A stretch of 64,000 bases of DNA from G963662605 sp963667005 (lineage in GTDB: Bacteria; Bacteroidota; Ignavibacteria; Ignavibacteriales; Ignavibacteriaceae): positions 744,001-808,000 of the forward strand of contig OY762937.1 in the NCBI GenBank assembly GCA_963667005.1. The letters are read 5' to 3'. Under the pieces are notes generated by a model that searched no databases, was not told the origin of the DNA, and was given only the letters and a program-made list of their open reading frames with translations. The position numbers and the translations under genes are program-made. The first letter of the stretch is position 1; each line of letters opens with the position of its first letter. Positions 16,368-25,607 of this stretch are shown here, in pieces.

Positions 16368-17678
16368 ATGAACTTTTTGAATCTGCTTCAAGGGCTCGTG
16401 GGAATTATTGTTCTCATCGCTATTGCCGCACTATTTTCATCAGACAAGAAAAAAATTGATTTTAAACTCATCCTCGTCGGTGTGTTGATGCAATTCCTGT
16501 TTGCATTCTTTGTGCTTAAAACATCATTCGGCAGATGGTTGTTTCAGTCAATCAGCGCGGGTATTGTGACGCTGCTCGGATTTACCAGGCAAGGTGCGGA
16601 GTTTGTGTTCGGCCCGCTTGCCTCTGTTACAAGCGACAAAAGTCTTGGATTCATATTCGCATTTCAGGCGCTTACCACCATCATCTTTTTTGCATCGCTC
16701 ATGGCGGTATTATATCACCTCGGCATTATGCAATGGATTGTAAAAGGTTTTGCAAAAGTAATCATATGGCTGATGCGGGTCAGCGGCGCAGAAGCATTAT
16801 CGGTCTCCGCAAATAGTTTTGTCGGCCAGACAGAGGCTCCTCTTGTTATACGTCCCTATCTTGAAAAGATGACGAAGAGTGAAATCTTTACTATCATGCT
16901 CAGCGGTATGGCGCATATATCCGGCGGAGTGATGGGTGCTTATATAGTAATACTCGGCACTTCATATGCAAAGGCAAGAGGAATGGCGATTGACCAGTCA
17001 CAAATATTTTTTGCAAACCACTTTCTCAACGCTTGTATAATTGCTGCGCCTGCGACTTTCGTTATAGCAAAAGTACTGGTGCCTGAAACGGAAGAACCCG
17101 TAACCCGCGGCTCGGTTAAATTAAAGATTGAAAAAACATATGCAAATGTTATTGAAGCAGCAGCTTCCGGCGCTTCGGACGGTGTTAAGCTTGCACTTAA
17201 TGTGGCGGGAATGCTTATCGCTTTTATTGCTCTTATTGCACTGGCAAATTATTTACTCGCCGCTCTCGGTGGGTCTATAGGATTGAATGCTTACTGCATT
17301 TCACATTTCGGCAAGCCGCTATCACTCGAGTTGTTGTTCGGACTCATCTTCCAATTCTTTGCAGCACTTATCGGAGTTCCATGGAAAGACGCGCTGAACG
17401 TCGGCAGTTTAATCGGAGTTAAACTTGTGCTTAATGAATTTGTTGCTTATTCAAATATGGCAAACATTATCACTCAGCTTTCAGACAAAGCTGTGATCAT
17501 CGCAATTTACGCGTTGTGCGGATTCGCGAATTTTTCAAGTATTGCGATTCAGATTGGCGGCATTAGTCCCCTTGCAGAAAACCAGCGCAGCCGCATTGCG
17601 CAGCTTGGTTTACGCGCGGTTTTCGGCGGCACCATTGCAACGCTAATGACAGCAGCAATCGCGGGAATAATGTTTTAA
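16368..17678 (+). CDS. Concentrative nucleoside transporter (CNT/NupC family)
   Basis: Inner-membrane, ion-coupled importer of nucleosides for salvage. 436 residues with about ten hydrophobic segments. The family core signature NSFVGQTEAPLVIRPYL (~144-160) carries the substrate- and ion-binding residues, and a second conserved helix-loop block follows at ~275-330. The Gate/core arrangement (LSVSANSFVGQTEAP; then CGFANFSSIAIQIGG near 384) is typical. Nucleoside specificity and the coupling ion (Na+ or H+) cannot be read with confidence. It is probably monocistronic: it has its own candidate promoter, and a hairpin lies about 50 bp after the stop. Confidence 0.92.
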   Translation: MNFLNLLQGLVGIIVLIAIAALFSSDKKKIDFKLILVGVLMQFLFAFFVLKTSFGRWLFQSISAGIVTLLGFTRQGAEFVFGPLASVTSDKSLGFIFAFQALTTIIFFASLMAVLYHLGIMQWIVKGFAKVIIWLMRVSGAEALSVSANSFVGQTEAPLVIRPYLEKMTKSEIFTIMLSGMAHISGGVMGAYIVILGTSYAKARGMAIDQSQIFFANHFLNACIIAAPATFVIAKVLVPETEEPVTRGSVKLKIEKTYANVIEAAASGASDGVKLALNVAGMLIAFIALIALANYLLAALGGSIGLNAYCISHFGKPLSLELLFGLIFQFFAALIGVPWKDALNVGSLIGVKLVLNEFVAYSNMANIITQLSDKAVIIAIYALCGFANFSSIAIQIGGISPLAENQRSRIAQLGLRAVFGGTIATLMTAAIAGIMF

Positions 17679-17729
17679 GAAATAGACTGTGTTATAGGCA
17701 GGTGAGAACTGATGAGTCAGGCTCTCCCG

Positions 17730-17753
17730 AACTCCGCCATGAATGGCGGAGTT
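17730..17753. repeat. 11-bp-stem palindrome after the CNT gene
   Basis: AACTCCGCCAT and its exact reverse complement are separated by 2 bases (GA). No T-run follows on either strand, so it looks more like one of the short palindromic repeats (compare 49434-49453 and 41934-41961, which share flanking TTAATAACC-type sequence) than a terminator. Confidence 0.6.
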
Positions 17754-17793
17754 ATTAATAACCATGTCACTCTCACACATCGGTAAGTACTTC

Positions 17794-17818
17794 CATGAAG
17801 TCGCGTAGCGACGATATA
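17794..17818. repeat. GAAGTCGCGTAGCGACGATAT short repeat, copy 1
   Basis: A small palindrome (GTCGCGTAGCGAC) inside a ~20-bp unit that recurs exactly near 49890-49912. It lies in the gap between the convergent CNT and AraC genes. Confidence 0.6.
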
Positions 17819-17930
17819 CTTGTAAACTCACTTCGTTAATAGTGGATAAAGATTTCAACCCGGGATAAGTACACAAAGTTTATCAAAACAACGCGGGGGT
17901 TTGCAGATGTTGCCCGCATGTACGGTCGTT

Positions 17931-18893
17931 TTAGTACTGCCGGCTGTATTGTTTCGGTTTCATTCCGATCTGTTTATTAAAGATTCTTGAGAAGTGGCTC
18001 AAGTTAGTAAATCCAAGTCTATAGCCGGCTTCAGAAACCGAAAGCCTCTCTTCTCTCAAAAGACGTGCTGCTTCTCGAATTCTGAATTGTTGATAATAAT
18101 TAAAAATACTATCGCCAAAAACTTGTTTAAATACGCGCTTGAGTTTCGAGGAACTCATTCCTGCAAACCCGGTTAATTCTTTCATTGCCGGCGAAGTTTC
18201 TAAATGCAACAATATGCGCTCCTTCACTTTATAAACAGCCGTTACATCCCGCGGGTTTAGAGCATATAGATGTTTTTCATCCCGCTTTTCCAATTCAATT
18301 AACAACCGGCAAATTAGCTCTTCTGCTTTCACTCTCAGAAAAAAAAGTTTGAATGCCGGGTCAATTGTTTCAGTCATGATTTCATCAACAATCTTTTGCA
18401 GGGAAGGATATATTATTTGTTCAAATAGCAAAGGCTGTGTATTCTGCAACAAACCTTGCAATACCGGCGATTTTTTTGAAAGGTCAAAGAGCCCTGCTAA
18501 ATAATTTGCATCTACCTCTATATTAATTGATGATGGATTCGATTGCAACGAAATAACAGCATCTGTATTCATTCTGCTTGTTGCGATTAAAACCGATGGA
18601 ATTATAGGTGACTGGCTGTTTAATGCTTCACCTGTTTTAGGAAAGATATTCTGGAACTTAAACAAGATTACTTTTGCGGTTTCATCAACATCAGGATTAT
18701 TAACGAGTAATTCTTCATTGAGTTGATAATCTAAAATAAGCATTCTAATATGGTCATTAAAAACATATCCCGCGCAGAACCCTCTGCCGAATTGCGCAGG
18801 AATCTCCAACCGGCCGTCTTTAATTTCCACGCCCAAAATACCAGCGAGTTTTTTAAACACATTAGGTTCTGTTTGATAAGCAGGCTGTTTCAT
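17931..18893 (-). CDS. AraC-family transcriptional regulator
   Basis: 320-residue predicted DNA-binding regulator. The C-terminal ~105 residues carry the double helix-turn-helix: first helix pair at ~245-265 (MSSSKLKRVFKQVFGDSIFN) and second at ~285-310 (SVSEAGYRLGFTNLSHFSRIF), ending in the family's KQIGMKPKQY. The N-terminal ~200 residues would sense a ligand but match no named effector domain by eye. It is transcribed divergently from the MFS exporter (109 bp apart), the usual layout for a regulator controlling the neighbouring transporter and itself. Target assignment is inference. Confidence 0.88.
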   Translation of the reverse strand: MKQPAYQTEPNVFKKLAGILGVEIKDGRLEIPAQFGRGFCAGYVFNDHIRMLILDYQLNEELLVNNPDVDETAKVILFKFQNIFPKTGEALNSQSPIIPSVLIATSRMNTDAVISLQSNPSSINIEVDANYLAGLFDLSKKSPVLQGLLQNTQPLLFEQIIYPSLQKIVDEIMTETIDPAFKLFFLRVKAEELICRLLIELEKRDEKHLYALNPRDVTAVYKVKERILLHLETSPAMKELTGFAGMSSSKLKRVFKQVFGDSIFNYYQQFRIREAARLLREERLSVSEAGYRLGFTNLSHFSRIFNKQIGMKPKQYSRQY

Positions 18894-18897
18894 TATG

Positions 18898-18951
18898 GTC
18901 GTTTACGACTATTTTTATGATATTTGAGGTTATTTTAACTCTATTATAACC
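18898..18951. promoter_or_regulatory. Candidate operator sites in the AraC/MFS divergent region
   Basis: Two inverted repeats sit between the divergent starts: GTCG-TTTA-CGAC at 18898-18909 (five bases upstream of the AraC start) and GGTTAT-N12-ATAACC at 18928-18951. They are plausible binding sites for the AraC regulator; binding is not shown. Confidence 0.35.
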
Positions 18952-19002
18952 AATAATTTTTGATTATCAAATAACGATAAACTTCTCAGAAAATAAAATA
19001 CT

Positions 19003-20214
19003 ATGAAGCCAAAGCAAAAAACCCAATCTTTTGGAATTATTCTTGGGATTGTCGCCTTGAATTCGATCGGATATTCCATCGTTCTCCCGCTATTGCCTTT
19101 CATTGTCGGCAAGTATTTGCCACCGCAGCATGTTGTAGTCGGTATGGGGTTGCTATTATCGGTTTTCGCCGCATGTACATTCTTTTCCGCCCCAGTGTTA
19201 GGTGCTTTAAGTGATAAATACGGACGGAAGAGTATTCTGATAATAAGTCTATCAGGTTCGGTTATCGGCTACATTCTGTTTGGGGCAGGCAATGCCCTTT
19301 GGATACTTTTTCTGGGCCGCATCATAGACGGAATAACAGCCGGCAACATGAGTACTCTCTTGGCATATGTCTCAGACAGCACGGATCCGGATGAAAGAAC
19401 AAAGTGGTTTGGTTATATTGGCTCAGTCATGGGAATTGGGAAAATCGGGGGCCCGGCATTAGGCGGGTTTTTGGGAAATATAAATCTCGCCTTACCATTT
19501 TATGTTACTGCCGGACTTATATTTCTTTCCGGTTTAGCTGTTTTCTATTTGCTCCCCGAATCCTTGCCTGTGCAGAAAAGAGTAAAAAGCATCCCATTAA
19601 AAAATCTAAATACCTTTACACACTTTCGGGATATGGGCAGCATTACCGGTGTGTCGCGGCTTCTTGTCATCGGCGTTCTTTTCTATGCAGCCCTAGGAAT
19701 ATTTCATGCAAATTTCACTCTTTTTCTTAAGGAGAATTTCGCGTGGGGCACCGTTTTCATCGGTGCTTTTTTAACAATTATCGGAGGTTGTGAAATAACT
19801 TCGCGTGGATTATTGCTGCCATTTTTATTGAAGCGTGTCAGTGAAAAACCCATCGGGATGGCCGGCTTAGCCGGTTTTACAATCGGACTAAGCCTCATAT
19901 ATTTTAGTTTATATACACACTCCATCGTTGTTATAACCCTCGCTGTGGTAGCCATACTTTTTGGTGAAGGATTATTCGATCCGACCTACAACGGTAGATT
20001 GTCACAATCTGTTGATGAAAGCAAGCAAGGCACGTTACAGGGTGTTAATCAAAGTTTACAGTCCGCAAACAACATGCTTATTCCCCTGGGTGTCGCAGCA
20101 ATATACTTTTACAGACCCGATATGGTATATATTATAGCTGCATTCATTGCTCTCATTACACTCACTATGTTCATAACAATAGCCCCGCAAAAAATCATCA
20201 CCAGTAATCATTAA
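19003..20214 (+). CDS. MFS drug exporter (TetA-like, 12 TM)
   Basis: Proton-driven efflux pump of the major facilitator superfamily. 403 residues with twelve hydrophobic helices. Motif A between TM2 and TM3 reads GALSDKYGRKSI (~63-74), and motif C-like glycine-rich TM5 (GSVMGIGKIGGPALGGFLG, ~146) marks the drug:H+ antiporter group. The closest general type is the TetA/MdtG-like branch. Substrate is unknown; the divergent AraC gene suggests inducible expression. The flavin-reductase-like gene follows after 23 bp on the same strand and probably shares its mRNA. Confidence 0.87.
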   Translation: MKPKQKTQSFGIILGIVALNSIGYSIVLPLLPFIVGKYLPPQHVVVGMGLLLSVFAACTFFSAPVLGALSDKYGRKSILIISLSGSVIGYILFGAGNALWILFLGRIIDGITAGNMSTLLAYVSDSTDPDERTKWFGYIGSVMGIGKIGGPALGGFLGNINLALPFYVTAGLIFLSGLAVFYLLPESLPVQKRVKSIPLKNLNTFTHFRDMGSITGVSRLLVIGVLFYAALGIFHANFTLFLKENFAWGTVFIGAFLTIIGGCEITSRGLLLPFLLKRVSEKPIGMAGLAGFTIGLSLIYFSLYTHSIVVITLAVVAILFGEGLFDPTYNGRLSQSVDESKQGTLQGVNQSLQSANNMLIPLGVAAIYFYRPDMVYIIAAFIALITLTMFITIAPQKIITSNH

Positions 20215-20237
20215 AGCAATTAAACAAAGAGGTTCTT

Positions 20238-20789
20238 TTGAATTTTGAACAAATATTTGAACGTATTTCTCCCGAAAATATATCCGCAGATGTTTTTACA
20301 CTCGTTGGGAAAATTTTTCCAGTGATAACCGCCGGCAAAGCAGAACATTTTAACTCAATGACCGCCAGTGGCGGAGGTTTCGGCGTACTTTTTAAAAAGC
20401 CTATAACATGGTGCATTCTTAAGTCTGACCGATATACTCTAGAACTAATTCAAGAAGAACAGGCGTATACATTGTCATTCTTCCCTGAAGTATTTAAAAG
20501 GCACGTGTACTTTTTCGGCAGCGCATCCGGAAGAGACAGTAATAAAATGGCGAAAGCAAAATTAACGGCTGTGCAAACTCCATCCGGCTGCATCTCATAT
20601 CAAGAAGCCGGACTGATTATTGAATGTAAGCTAACCCAGATTACCATGCCGCAGCTACGTGATTTCTATTCGCAAGAAGCAAAGGACTATCTGCAAGAGG
20701 CTTATAAAACGGCCAATGACTATCGCAAATATGTATTTGGAGAAATTACCAATGTCTGGCAAAATAAAACAGAACAAATTCTGCCTTGA
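20238..20789 (+). CDS. Flavin reductase-like FMN-binding split-barrel protein
   Basis: 183-residue soluble protein. The segment NSMTASGGGFGVLFKKP (~39-55) followed by R..YTLELI and YTLSFF matches the FMN-binding split barrel of flavin reductase/flavoredoxin-type proteins, as does the later SGRDSNKM. The usual version is 180-190 residues, so this is full length. Likely role: FMN-dependent reduction or flavin supply in the cytoplasm; substrate unknown. The ATG at 20238 is preceded by AGAGG at a good distance. Placement behind a drug-exporter gene under an AraC regulator suggests detoxification (reduce, then export), which is inference. Confidence 0.78.
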   Translation: MNFEQIFERISPENISADVFTLVGKIFPVITAGKAEHFNSMTASGGGFGVLFKKPITWCILKSDRYTLELIQEEQAYTLSFFPEVFKRHVYFFGSASGRDSNKMAKAKLTAVQTPSGCISYQEAGLIIECKLTQITMPQLRDFYSQEAKDYLQEAYKTANDYRKYVFGEITNVWQNKTEQILP

Positions 20790-20902
20790 AGTGTTTGTGA
20801 TAGAACATGTCCATGAGTTTGACAATTACAAAATCAGCCTCGGACATTGGACTTCGAACTGTTCCGACAATTGAACACTTAGCACTGAAAACTCAAAATT
20901 CC

Positions 20903-21583
20903 TTATCGTCTTTGTGTGAGGTTTTTCAGCAGGTCCAAATCTTCTTTGGTGGTTACTTTGAAGTTAAGCATTGATCCTTCAACAATTTCGACGTGGAATT
21001 TCGCGCGGCGCATCAGCATTGATTCATCGGTGCCGGTGAATTTTTCCTTCTTTGCCTTTTCCATCGCTTTCATCAATTGTCCGTATTGAAATATCTGGGG
21101 AGTCTGCACATAGTAGACGTTTGAACGGTCAACGTATTTCGCGGAAGAATGTGTTTGCTGTAACAATGTGTCGCGTGCTTTGATACAAACTAAGGCGCTG
21201 CCCTTTTCCTTGGCAATCTTAACAGCGTTAGTTAAAACTGTCTGGGGCAAAAGCGGACGCGCAGCATCATGCACGGCAACAAGATCGGTTGGTAATAAAG
21301 AAAGGGAAGAAATTGCGGCAGAGACAGAGTCCTGCCGTTCTTTTCCTCCCTTTACAATTGCGGTGAGTTTAGTAATGCCGTATTTCTTTTTGAGCCTTTC
21401 AATCAGCGGAAAGTAATCCGGATGCGCGGCAACAACAATGCTATTAACCGCTTTATTTTTTTGAAAGACTTCCATCGTATAGACAATAAGTTCTTTGCCG
21501 TGTACTTTCATATACTGCTTCGGCAAAGGAGTACCCATACGAATACCCGCTCCGGCGGCAGGTATAACGGCTGTTACACTCAT
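20903..21583 (-). CDS. ispD: 2-C-methyl-D-erythritol 4-phosphate cytidylyltransferase
   Basis: Third enzyme of the MEP isoprenoid pathway: couples CTP with methylerythritol 4-phosphate. 226 residues, normal length. The N-terminal nucleotide-binding loop is VIPAAGAGIRMGTPLPKQYM (~5-24); VAVHDAARPLL (~102) holds the catalytic Asp/Arg region; and VQTPQIFQ (~160) and TGTDESMLM (~184) complete the family motifs. It overlaps the queA stop by four bases (ATGA), so translation is probably coupled. No ispF is fused or adjacent. Confidence 0.94.
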   Translation of the reverse strand: MSVTAVIPAAGAGIRMGTPLPKQYMKVHGKELIVYTMEVFQKNKAVNSIVVAAHPDYFPLIERLKKKYGITKLTAIVKGGKERQDSVSAAISSLSLLPTDLVAVHDAARPLLPQTVLTNAVKIAKEKGSALVCIKARDTLLQQTHSSAKYVDRSNVYYVQTPQIFQYGQLMKAMEKAKKEKFTGTDESMLMRRAKFHVEIVEGSMLNFKVTTKEDLDLLKNLTQRR

Positions 21584-22614
21584 TTCAGCAGCATCGCGTC
21601 GCCAAAACTCAGGAAGCGGTATCCTTCCTTCAATGCTTTCTTATATGCTTTCATAACGAACTCTGTTCCGCCGAAAGCGCATACGAGCATGAGGAGGGTT
21701 GACTCCGGAGTATGGAAATTAGTGATGAGCCGCTTGGTAATACGAAACTCATACGGAGGATAAATAAATTTATCCGTCCAGCCTTTATTCGGGCGGACAA
21801 ATCCATCAGCTGTTACGGATGACTCAAGCGCACGAACGGTGCTTGTACCCACAACGATAACTCGCTTATGGTTATGAATCGCCTTATTGATGCGTTCTGC
21901 AGAATCTTTTGTGATTTCAAAAAATTCAGAATCCATTTTATGCTTAGTCAAGTCCTCAACTTCAACCGGACGGAATGTTCCGAGTCCGATATGAAGAAGA
22001 ACAGGAACAACATCAACGCCTTTTTTCTTTACTTTCTCCAATAATTTACTGGTGAAGTGCAAGCCTGCTGTGGGAGCAGCAACGGAGCCGTCTGTCTTAG
22101 CATACACGGTCTGATAATTTTCGCGGTCTGCAGGTTCTGCGTCACGTTTAATATACGGTGGAAGCGGAGTAACGCCGATCTTCTCAACTGCTTTGAATAT
22201 ATCAGTTGCCTGATTGAAGCGTACTGTTCTTCCCCGGGAAGTAGTGTTATCAATGATTTCGCACCAGAGATCGTCGGTAAAATAAATCTTGTTACCGATA
22301 CGGACTTTTCTCGCGGGATCAACAATAACGTCCCAAATGCATTCATGTGCATTCAGTTCCCGCAGCAAAAAGACTTCGATCTTTGCCTGCGTTTTCTCTT
22401 TTCTTCCAAACAACCGGGCTTGAAACACACGGGTTTCATTCACGACAACAACATCACCGGGCTCAATGAAATCCGTAACATCGGTAAACACTTTTGATTC
22501 AACCGTTTGATTTTCACGGTCAAGAACCAGAAGCTTTGCCTTATCACGGGGAGTGACGGGATATTTTGCAACGCCGGTCTTTGGTAAATTATAACTAAAA
22601 TCAGATAACTTCAT
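21580..22614 (-). CDS. queA: S-adenosylmethionine:tRNA ribosyltransferase-isomerase
   Basis: Makes epoxyqueuosine in tRNA by transferring and isomerising the ribosyl part of SAM onto 7-aminomethyl-7-deazaguanine. 344 residues, full length. Family motifs: LPKTGVAKYPVTPRD near the N-terminus, GVTPLPPYIKR (~151), VAAPTAGLHFT (~178), LHIGLGTFRPV (~207), VGTSTVRALES (~253) and NFHTPESTLLMLV (~300). Overlaps ispD by four bases downstream. The upstream gap holds the ppdK terminator. Confidence 0.95.
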   Translation of the reverse strand: MKLSDFSYNLPKTGVAKYPVTPRDKAKLLVLDRENQTVESKVFTDVTDFIEPGDVVVVNETRVFQARLFGRKEKTQAKIEVFLLRELNAHECIWDVIVDPARKVRIGNKIYFTDDLWCEIIDNTTSRGRTVRFNQATDIFKAVEKIGVTPLPPYIKRDAEPADRENYQTVYAKTDGSVAAPTAGLHFTSKLLEKVKKKGVDVVPVLLHIGLGTFRPVEVEDLTKHKMDSEFFEITKDSAERINKAIHNHKRVIVVGTSTVRALESSVTADGFVRPNKGWTDKFIYPPYEFRITKRLITNFHTPESTLLMLVCAFGGTEFVMKAYKKALKEGYRFLSFGDAMLLK

Positions 22615-22683
22615 CTATGTACCTTTTATTGTTTTAAAAACTTTATCATCGTTTGTTTCAACAAAGAAATTCACTGATGATAA

Positions 22684-22730
22684 AAACAGCCCGGGGCAGA
22701 AAAACATTCCTTTAATTTCTGCCCCAGCTG
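22684..22730 (-). terminator. Rho-independent terminator of ppdK
   Basis: GGGGCAGAAA (22693-22702) pairs with TTTCTGCCCC (22716-22725) over a 13-base loop; on the minus strand it is followed by GGGCTGTTTTTATC. It begins 10-15 bp after the ppdK stop. Confidence 0.8.
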
Positions 22731-22739
22731 ATAATTGCC

Positions 22740-25496
22740 TTATTTTTTCTTGCTCTTTTTAGCAGCGGCCTTTTCAGCAACAACTGCTCTTGCAGCAGCA
22801 AGACGTGCGATAGGTACACGGAACGGTGAACAACTTACGTAGTTCAGGCCGGCTCTGTGGCAGAACTCTACTGAGCTCGGCTCACCGCCATGCTCGCCGC
22901 AAATACCGATCTTGAGGTCTTTGCGTGTTGAGCGGCCTTTTTGAACACCGATTTCAACCAATTTACCAACACCATTCTGATCAAGTGCTTCGAAAGGATC
23001 GCTTGGTAAAATTTCTCTCTCGACATATTTCGGGAGGAACATACCGGCATCATCTCTTGAAAGACCGAATGTTGTCTGGGTAAGGTCGTTTGTACCGAAT
23101 GAGAAGAATTCAGCAAGCGTAGCAATTTCGTCAGCAACCAAAGCAGCGCGAGGCAGCTCGATCATGGTACCAACCATATACTGAATCTTTACTTTCTTTT
23201 CAGCCATTACAGCTTTAGCCTGTGCATCAACGATTTCCTTCTGCAGCTTGAGTTCTTTAACGTCGCTTACGAGAGGGATCATGATTTCAGGTTTAACTTT
23301 GATTCCTTCTTTCATTGCTTTTGCAGCAGCTTCAAAGATAGCGCGTGCCTGCATTTCAGTGATTTCAGGATACATAACACCGAGACGGCATCCGCGGAAA
23401 CCGAGCATCGGGTTAAATTCGTGCAATGATTCGATCTTAGATTTGATCTTTTCAACACTTACGTTCAATGCTGAAGCAAGTTCTTTGATTTCTTTTTCCT
23501 GATGAGGTAAGAACTCATGCAATGGCGGATCCAATGTTCTAACGGTAACCGGACGTCCCTTCATCGCTTTGAAGATTCCATAGAAATCTTCTCTCTGATA
23601 TGGAAGGATTTCGCCGAGAGCTGCTTTTCTTTCTTCAACCGTATCTGAAACAATCATTTTACGGACTGAGAGAATACGATCGCCGCCGAAGAACATGTGC
23701 TCGGTACGGCAGAGGCCGATACCTTCAGCGCCGAATGCAACTGCATTCAATGCCTGATCAGGCTGATCTGCGTTTGTTCTGATGCCGAGTCTTCTGTATT
23801 CGTCTGCCCACTTCATTAATGAAGCATACTGACGATATACTTTTGATTTTTTAGGATCGAGTGTTTTGTTAATGAGTACTTCAACAACCTCTGAAGGTTT
23901 GGTGTTGATTTTACCCTGGATAACTTCACCTGTTGTTCCGTCGATAGAAATGTATTCACCTTCTTTAACAACAAGGTCTTTGCCTTCAACTTTAATTGTT
24001 CCGGCATGATAATCAATGAGGAGTTTACCGCAACCTGCAACGCAAACTTTACCCATCTGACGGGCAACGAGAGCAGCATGTGAGGTCATACCACCGCGGG
24101 CGGTAAGAATACCTTCCGAAGCGTTCATACCCTTGATATCTTCTGGTGAAGTTTCAATGCGAACGAGGATAACTTTGTCGCCGTTTTCTGCCATCTTGTA
24201 AGCATCTTCAGCGCTCAAAGCAACTTTACCGCTTGCAGCACCAGGACCGGCGTTCAAGCCTTTGGCAAGAAGTTTACCGTCTGCAATAGCTTTTTGTTTT
24301 TCTTTGTTATCGAATACCGGACGAAGCAGCTGATTCAACTGGTTCGGTTCGATTCTGAGAAGAGCTTCTTCTTTTGAAATTAATTTTTCGTCAACCATGT
24401 CGAGAGCAATTTTAACTGCTGCAAGACCGGTTCTCTTACCGACACGGCACTGTAACATCCAGAGTTTGCCCTGTTGAATGGTGAACTCAACGTCCATCAT
24501 ATCGGTATAATGTTTTTCAAGAGTTTTACGATAGCCGTCAAGCTCTTTGTAAATTCTTGGATTGTCTTTTTTCAAATCTGATATCGGGAGCGGAGTGCGG
24601 ATACCGGCAACAACGTCTTCACCCTGAGCGTTGAAGAGATATTCACCGTAGAAAATGTTTTCGCCGGAAGCTGCGTCACGTGTGAAAGCAACACCCGTAC
24701 CTGAATCCATACCCATGTTACCGAATACCATTGATTGAACGTTAACTGCAGTTCCCCATGATTCAGGAATGCCGTTCAATTTACGATAGATGATAGCGCG
24801 GTCGTTCATCCATGAGCCAAATACTGCGCCGATAGCGCCCCAGAGTTGTTCTTCCGGATTGCTCGGGAAGTTCTTTCCGGTCTTTGCTTTAATCTCAGCT
24901 TTGAATTCGGCAACGAGTTCTTTTAAGTCTTCAGCAGTCAGGTCGGTATCAAACTGAACTTTGCGGTCAGCTTTTTTCTTTTCGAGAATAACTTCGAAAG
25001 GATCGTGATCTTTTTTGTCAACCGGTTTTAAACCGAGAACGACATCTCCGTACATCTGTACGAAACGGCGGTATGAATCATAAGCAAAGCGCGGGTTGTT
25101 GGTGTTTTTAATAACGCCTTCAACGGTAACATCATTCAAACCGAGGTTAAGAATGGTGTCCATCATACCGGGCATAGATGCTCTAGCACCGCTGCGGATA
25201 GAGAGTAACAACGGATTGTTTTTATCTCCGAATTTTGCGCCCATGACTTTTTCAACGCGCGCTAAAGAATCTGCAACCTGTTTCTTTAATTCTTTCGGGT
25301 ATGTGTTCTTATTCTTATAGTAATAAGTACATACATCTGTAGAAATGGTGAATCCTGCTGGTACAGGTATTCCGATGTTAACCATTTCAGCCAGGTTAGC
25401 ACCTTTACCGCCGAGAAGAGCTTTCATGTCAGCTTTTCCGTCAGCTTTTTTACCTCCGAAGAAGTAAACATATTTCGAGGATTTACTCGATGCCAT
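22740..25496 (-). CDS. ppdK: Pyruvate, phosphate dikinase
   Basis: Interconverts pyruvate + ATP + phosphate and phosphoenolpyruvate + AMP + pyrophosphate. In anaerobes it serves PPi-linked glycolysis or gluconeogenesis. 918 residues, slightly longer than the usual ~875 because of a Lys/Ala-rich C-terminal tail. The N-terminal ATP-grasp domain starts with LLGGKGANLAEM (~26) and includes SIRSGARASMPGMMDTILN (~100). The swivelling phosphohistidine domain has GGMTSHAALVARQMGK (~467, catalytic His). The C-terminal PEP/pyruvate barrel holds GLCRTEHMFF, GFRGCRLG and GICGEHGG (~862, with the catalytic Cys). All catalytic motifs are intact. It is followed by a strong terminator and preceded by lpxK after 111 bp. 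Confidence 0.96.
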   Translation of the reverse strand: MASSKSSKYVYFFGGKKADGKADMKALLGGKGANLAEMVNIGIPVPAGFTISTDVCTYYYKNKNTYPKELKKQVADSLARVEKVMGAKFGDKNNPLLLSIRSGARASMPGMMDTILNLGLNDVTVEGVIKNTNNPRFAYDSYRRFVQMYGDVVLGLKPVDKKDHDPFEVILEKKKADRKVQFDTDLTAEDLKELVAEFKAEIKAKTGKNFPSNPEEQLWGAIGAVFGSWMNDRAIIYRKLNGIPESWGTAVNVQSMVFGNMGMDSGTGVAFTRDAASGENIFYGEYLFNAQGEDVVAGIRTPLPISDLKKDNPRIYKELDGYRKTLEKHYTDMMDVEFTIQQGKLWMLQCRVGKRTGLAAVKIALDMVDEKLISKEEALLRIEPNQLNQLLRPVFDNKEKQKAIADGKLLAKGLNAGPGAASGKVALSAEDAYKMAENGDKVILVRIETSPEDIKGMNASEGILTARGGMTSHAALVARQMGKVCVAGCGKLLIDYHAGTIKVEGKDLVVKEGEYISIDGTTGEVIQGKINTKPSEVVEVLINKTLDPKKSKVYRQYASLMKWADEYRRLGIRTNADQPDQALNAVAFGAEGIGLCRTEHMFFGGDRILSVRKMIVSDTVEERKAALGEILPYQREDFYGIFKAMKGRPVTVRTLDPPLHEFLPHQEKEIKELASALNVSVEKIKSKIESLHEFNPMLGFRGCRLGVMYPEITEMQARAIFEAAAKAMKEGIKVKPEIMIPLVSDVKELKLQKEIVDAQAKAVMAEKKVKIQYMVGTMIELPRAALVADEIATLAEFFSFGTNDLTQTTFGLSRDDAGMFLPKYVEREILPSDPFEALDQNGVGKLVEIGVQKGRSTRKDLKIGICGEHGGEPSSVEFCHRAGLNYVSCSPFRVPIARLAAARAVVAEKAAAKKSKKK

Positions 25497-25607
25497 AACT
25501 AATATTCTCCTATGAGTATTTATTGAAAATAACTCCGGTTCCCTGTGGGTTATTCCGGTTGTGATTTAGTTTTTCTAGTAACATATGCTGTCACACTGCG
25601 ACAGCGA

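Noticed and set aside
17643..17876. 77-residue open frame between the CNT and AraC genes
   Set aside because: Overlaps the CNT gene end on the other strand and the palindromes at 17730 and 17794; no domain.
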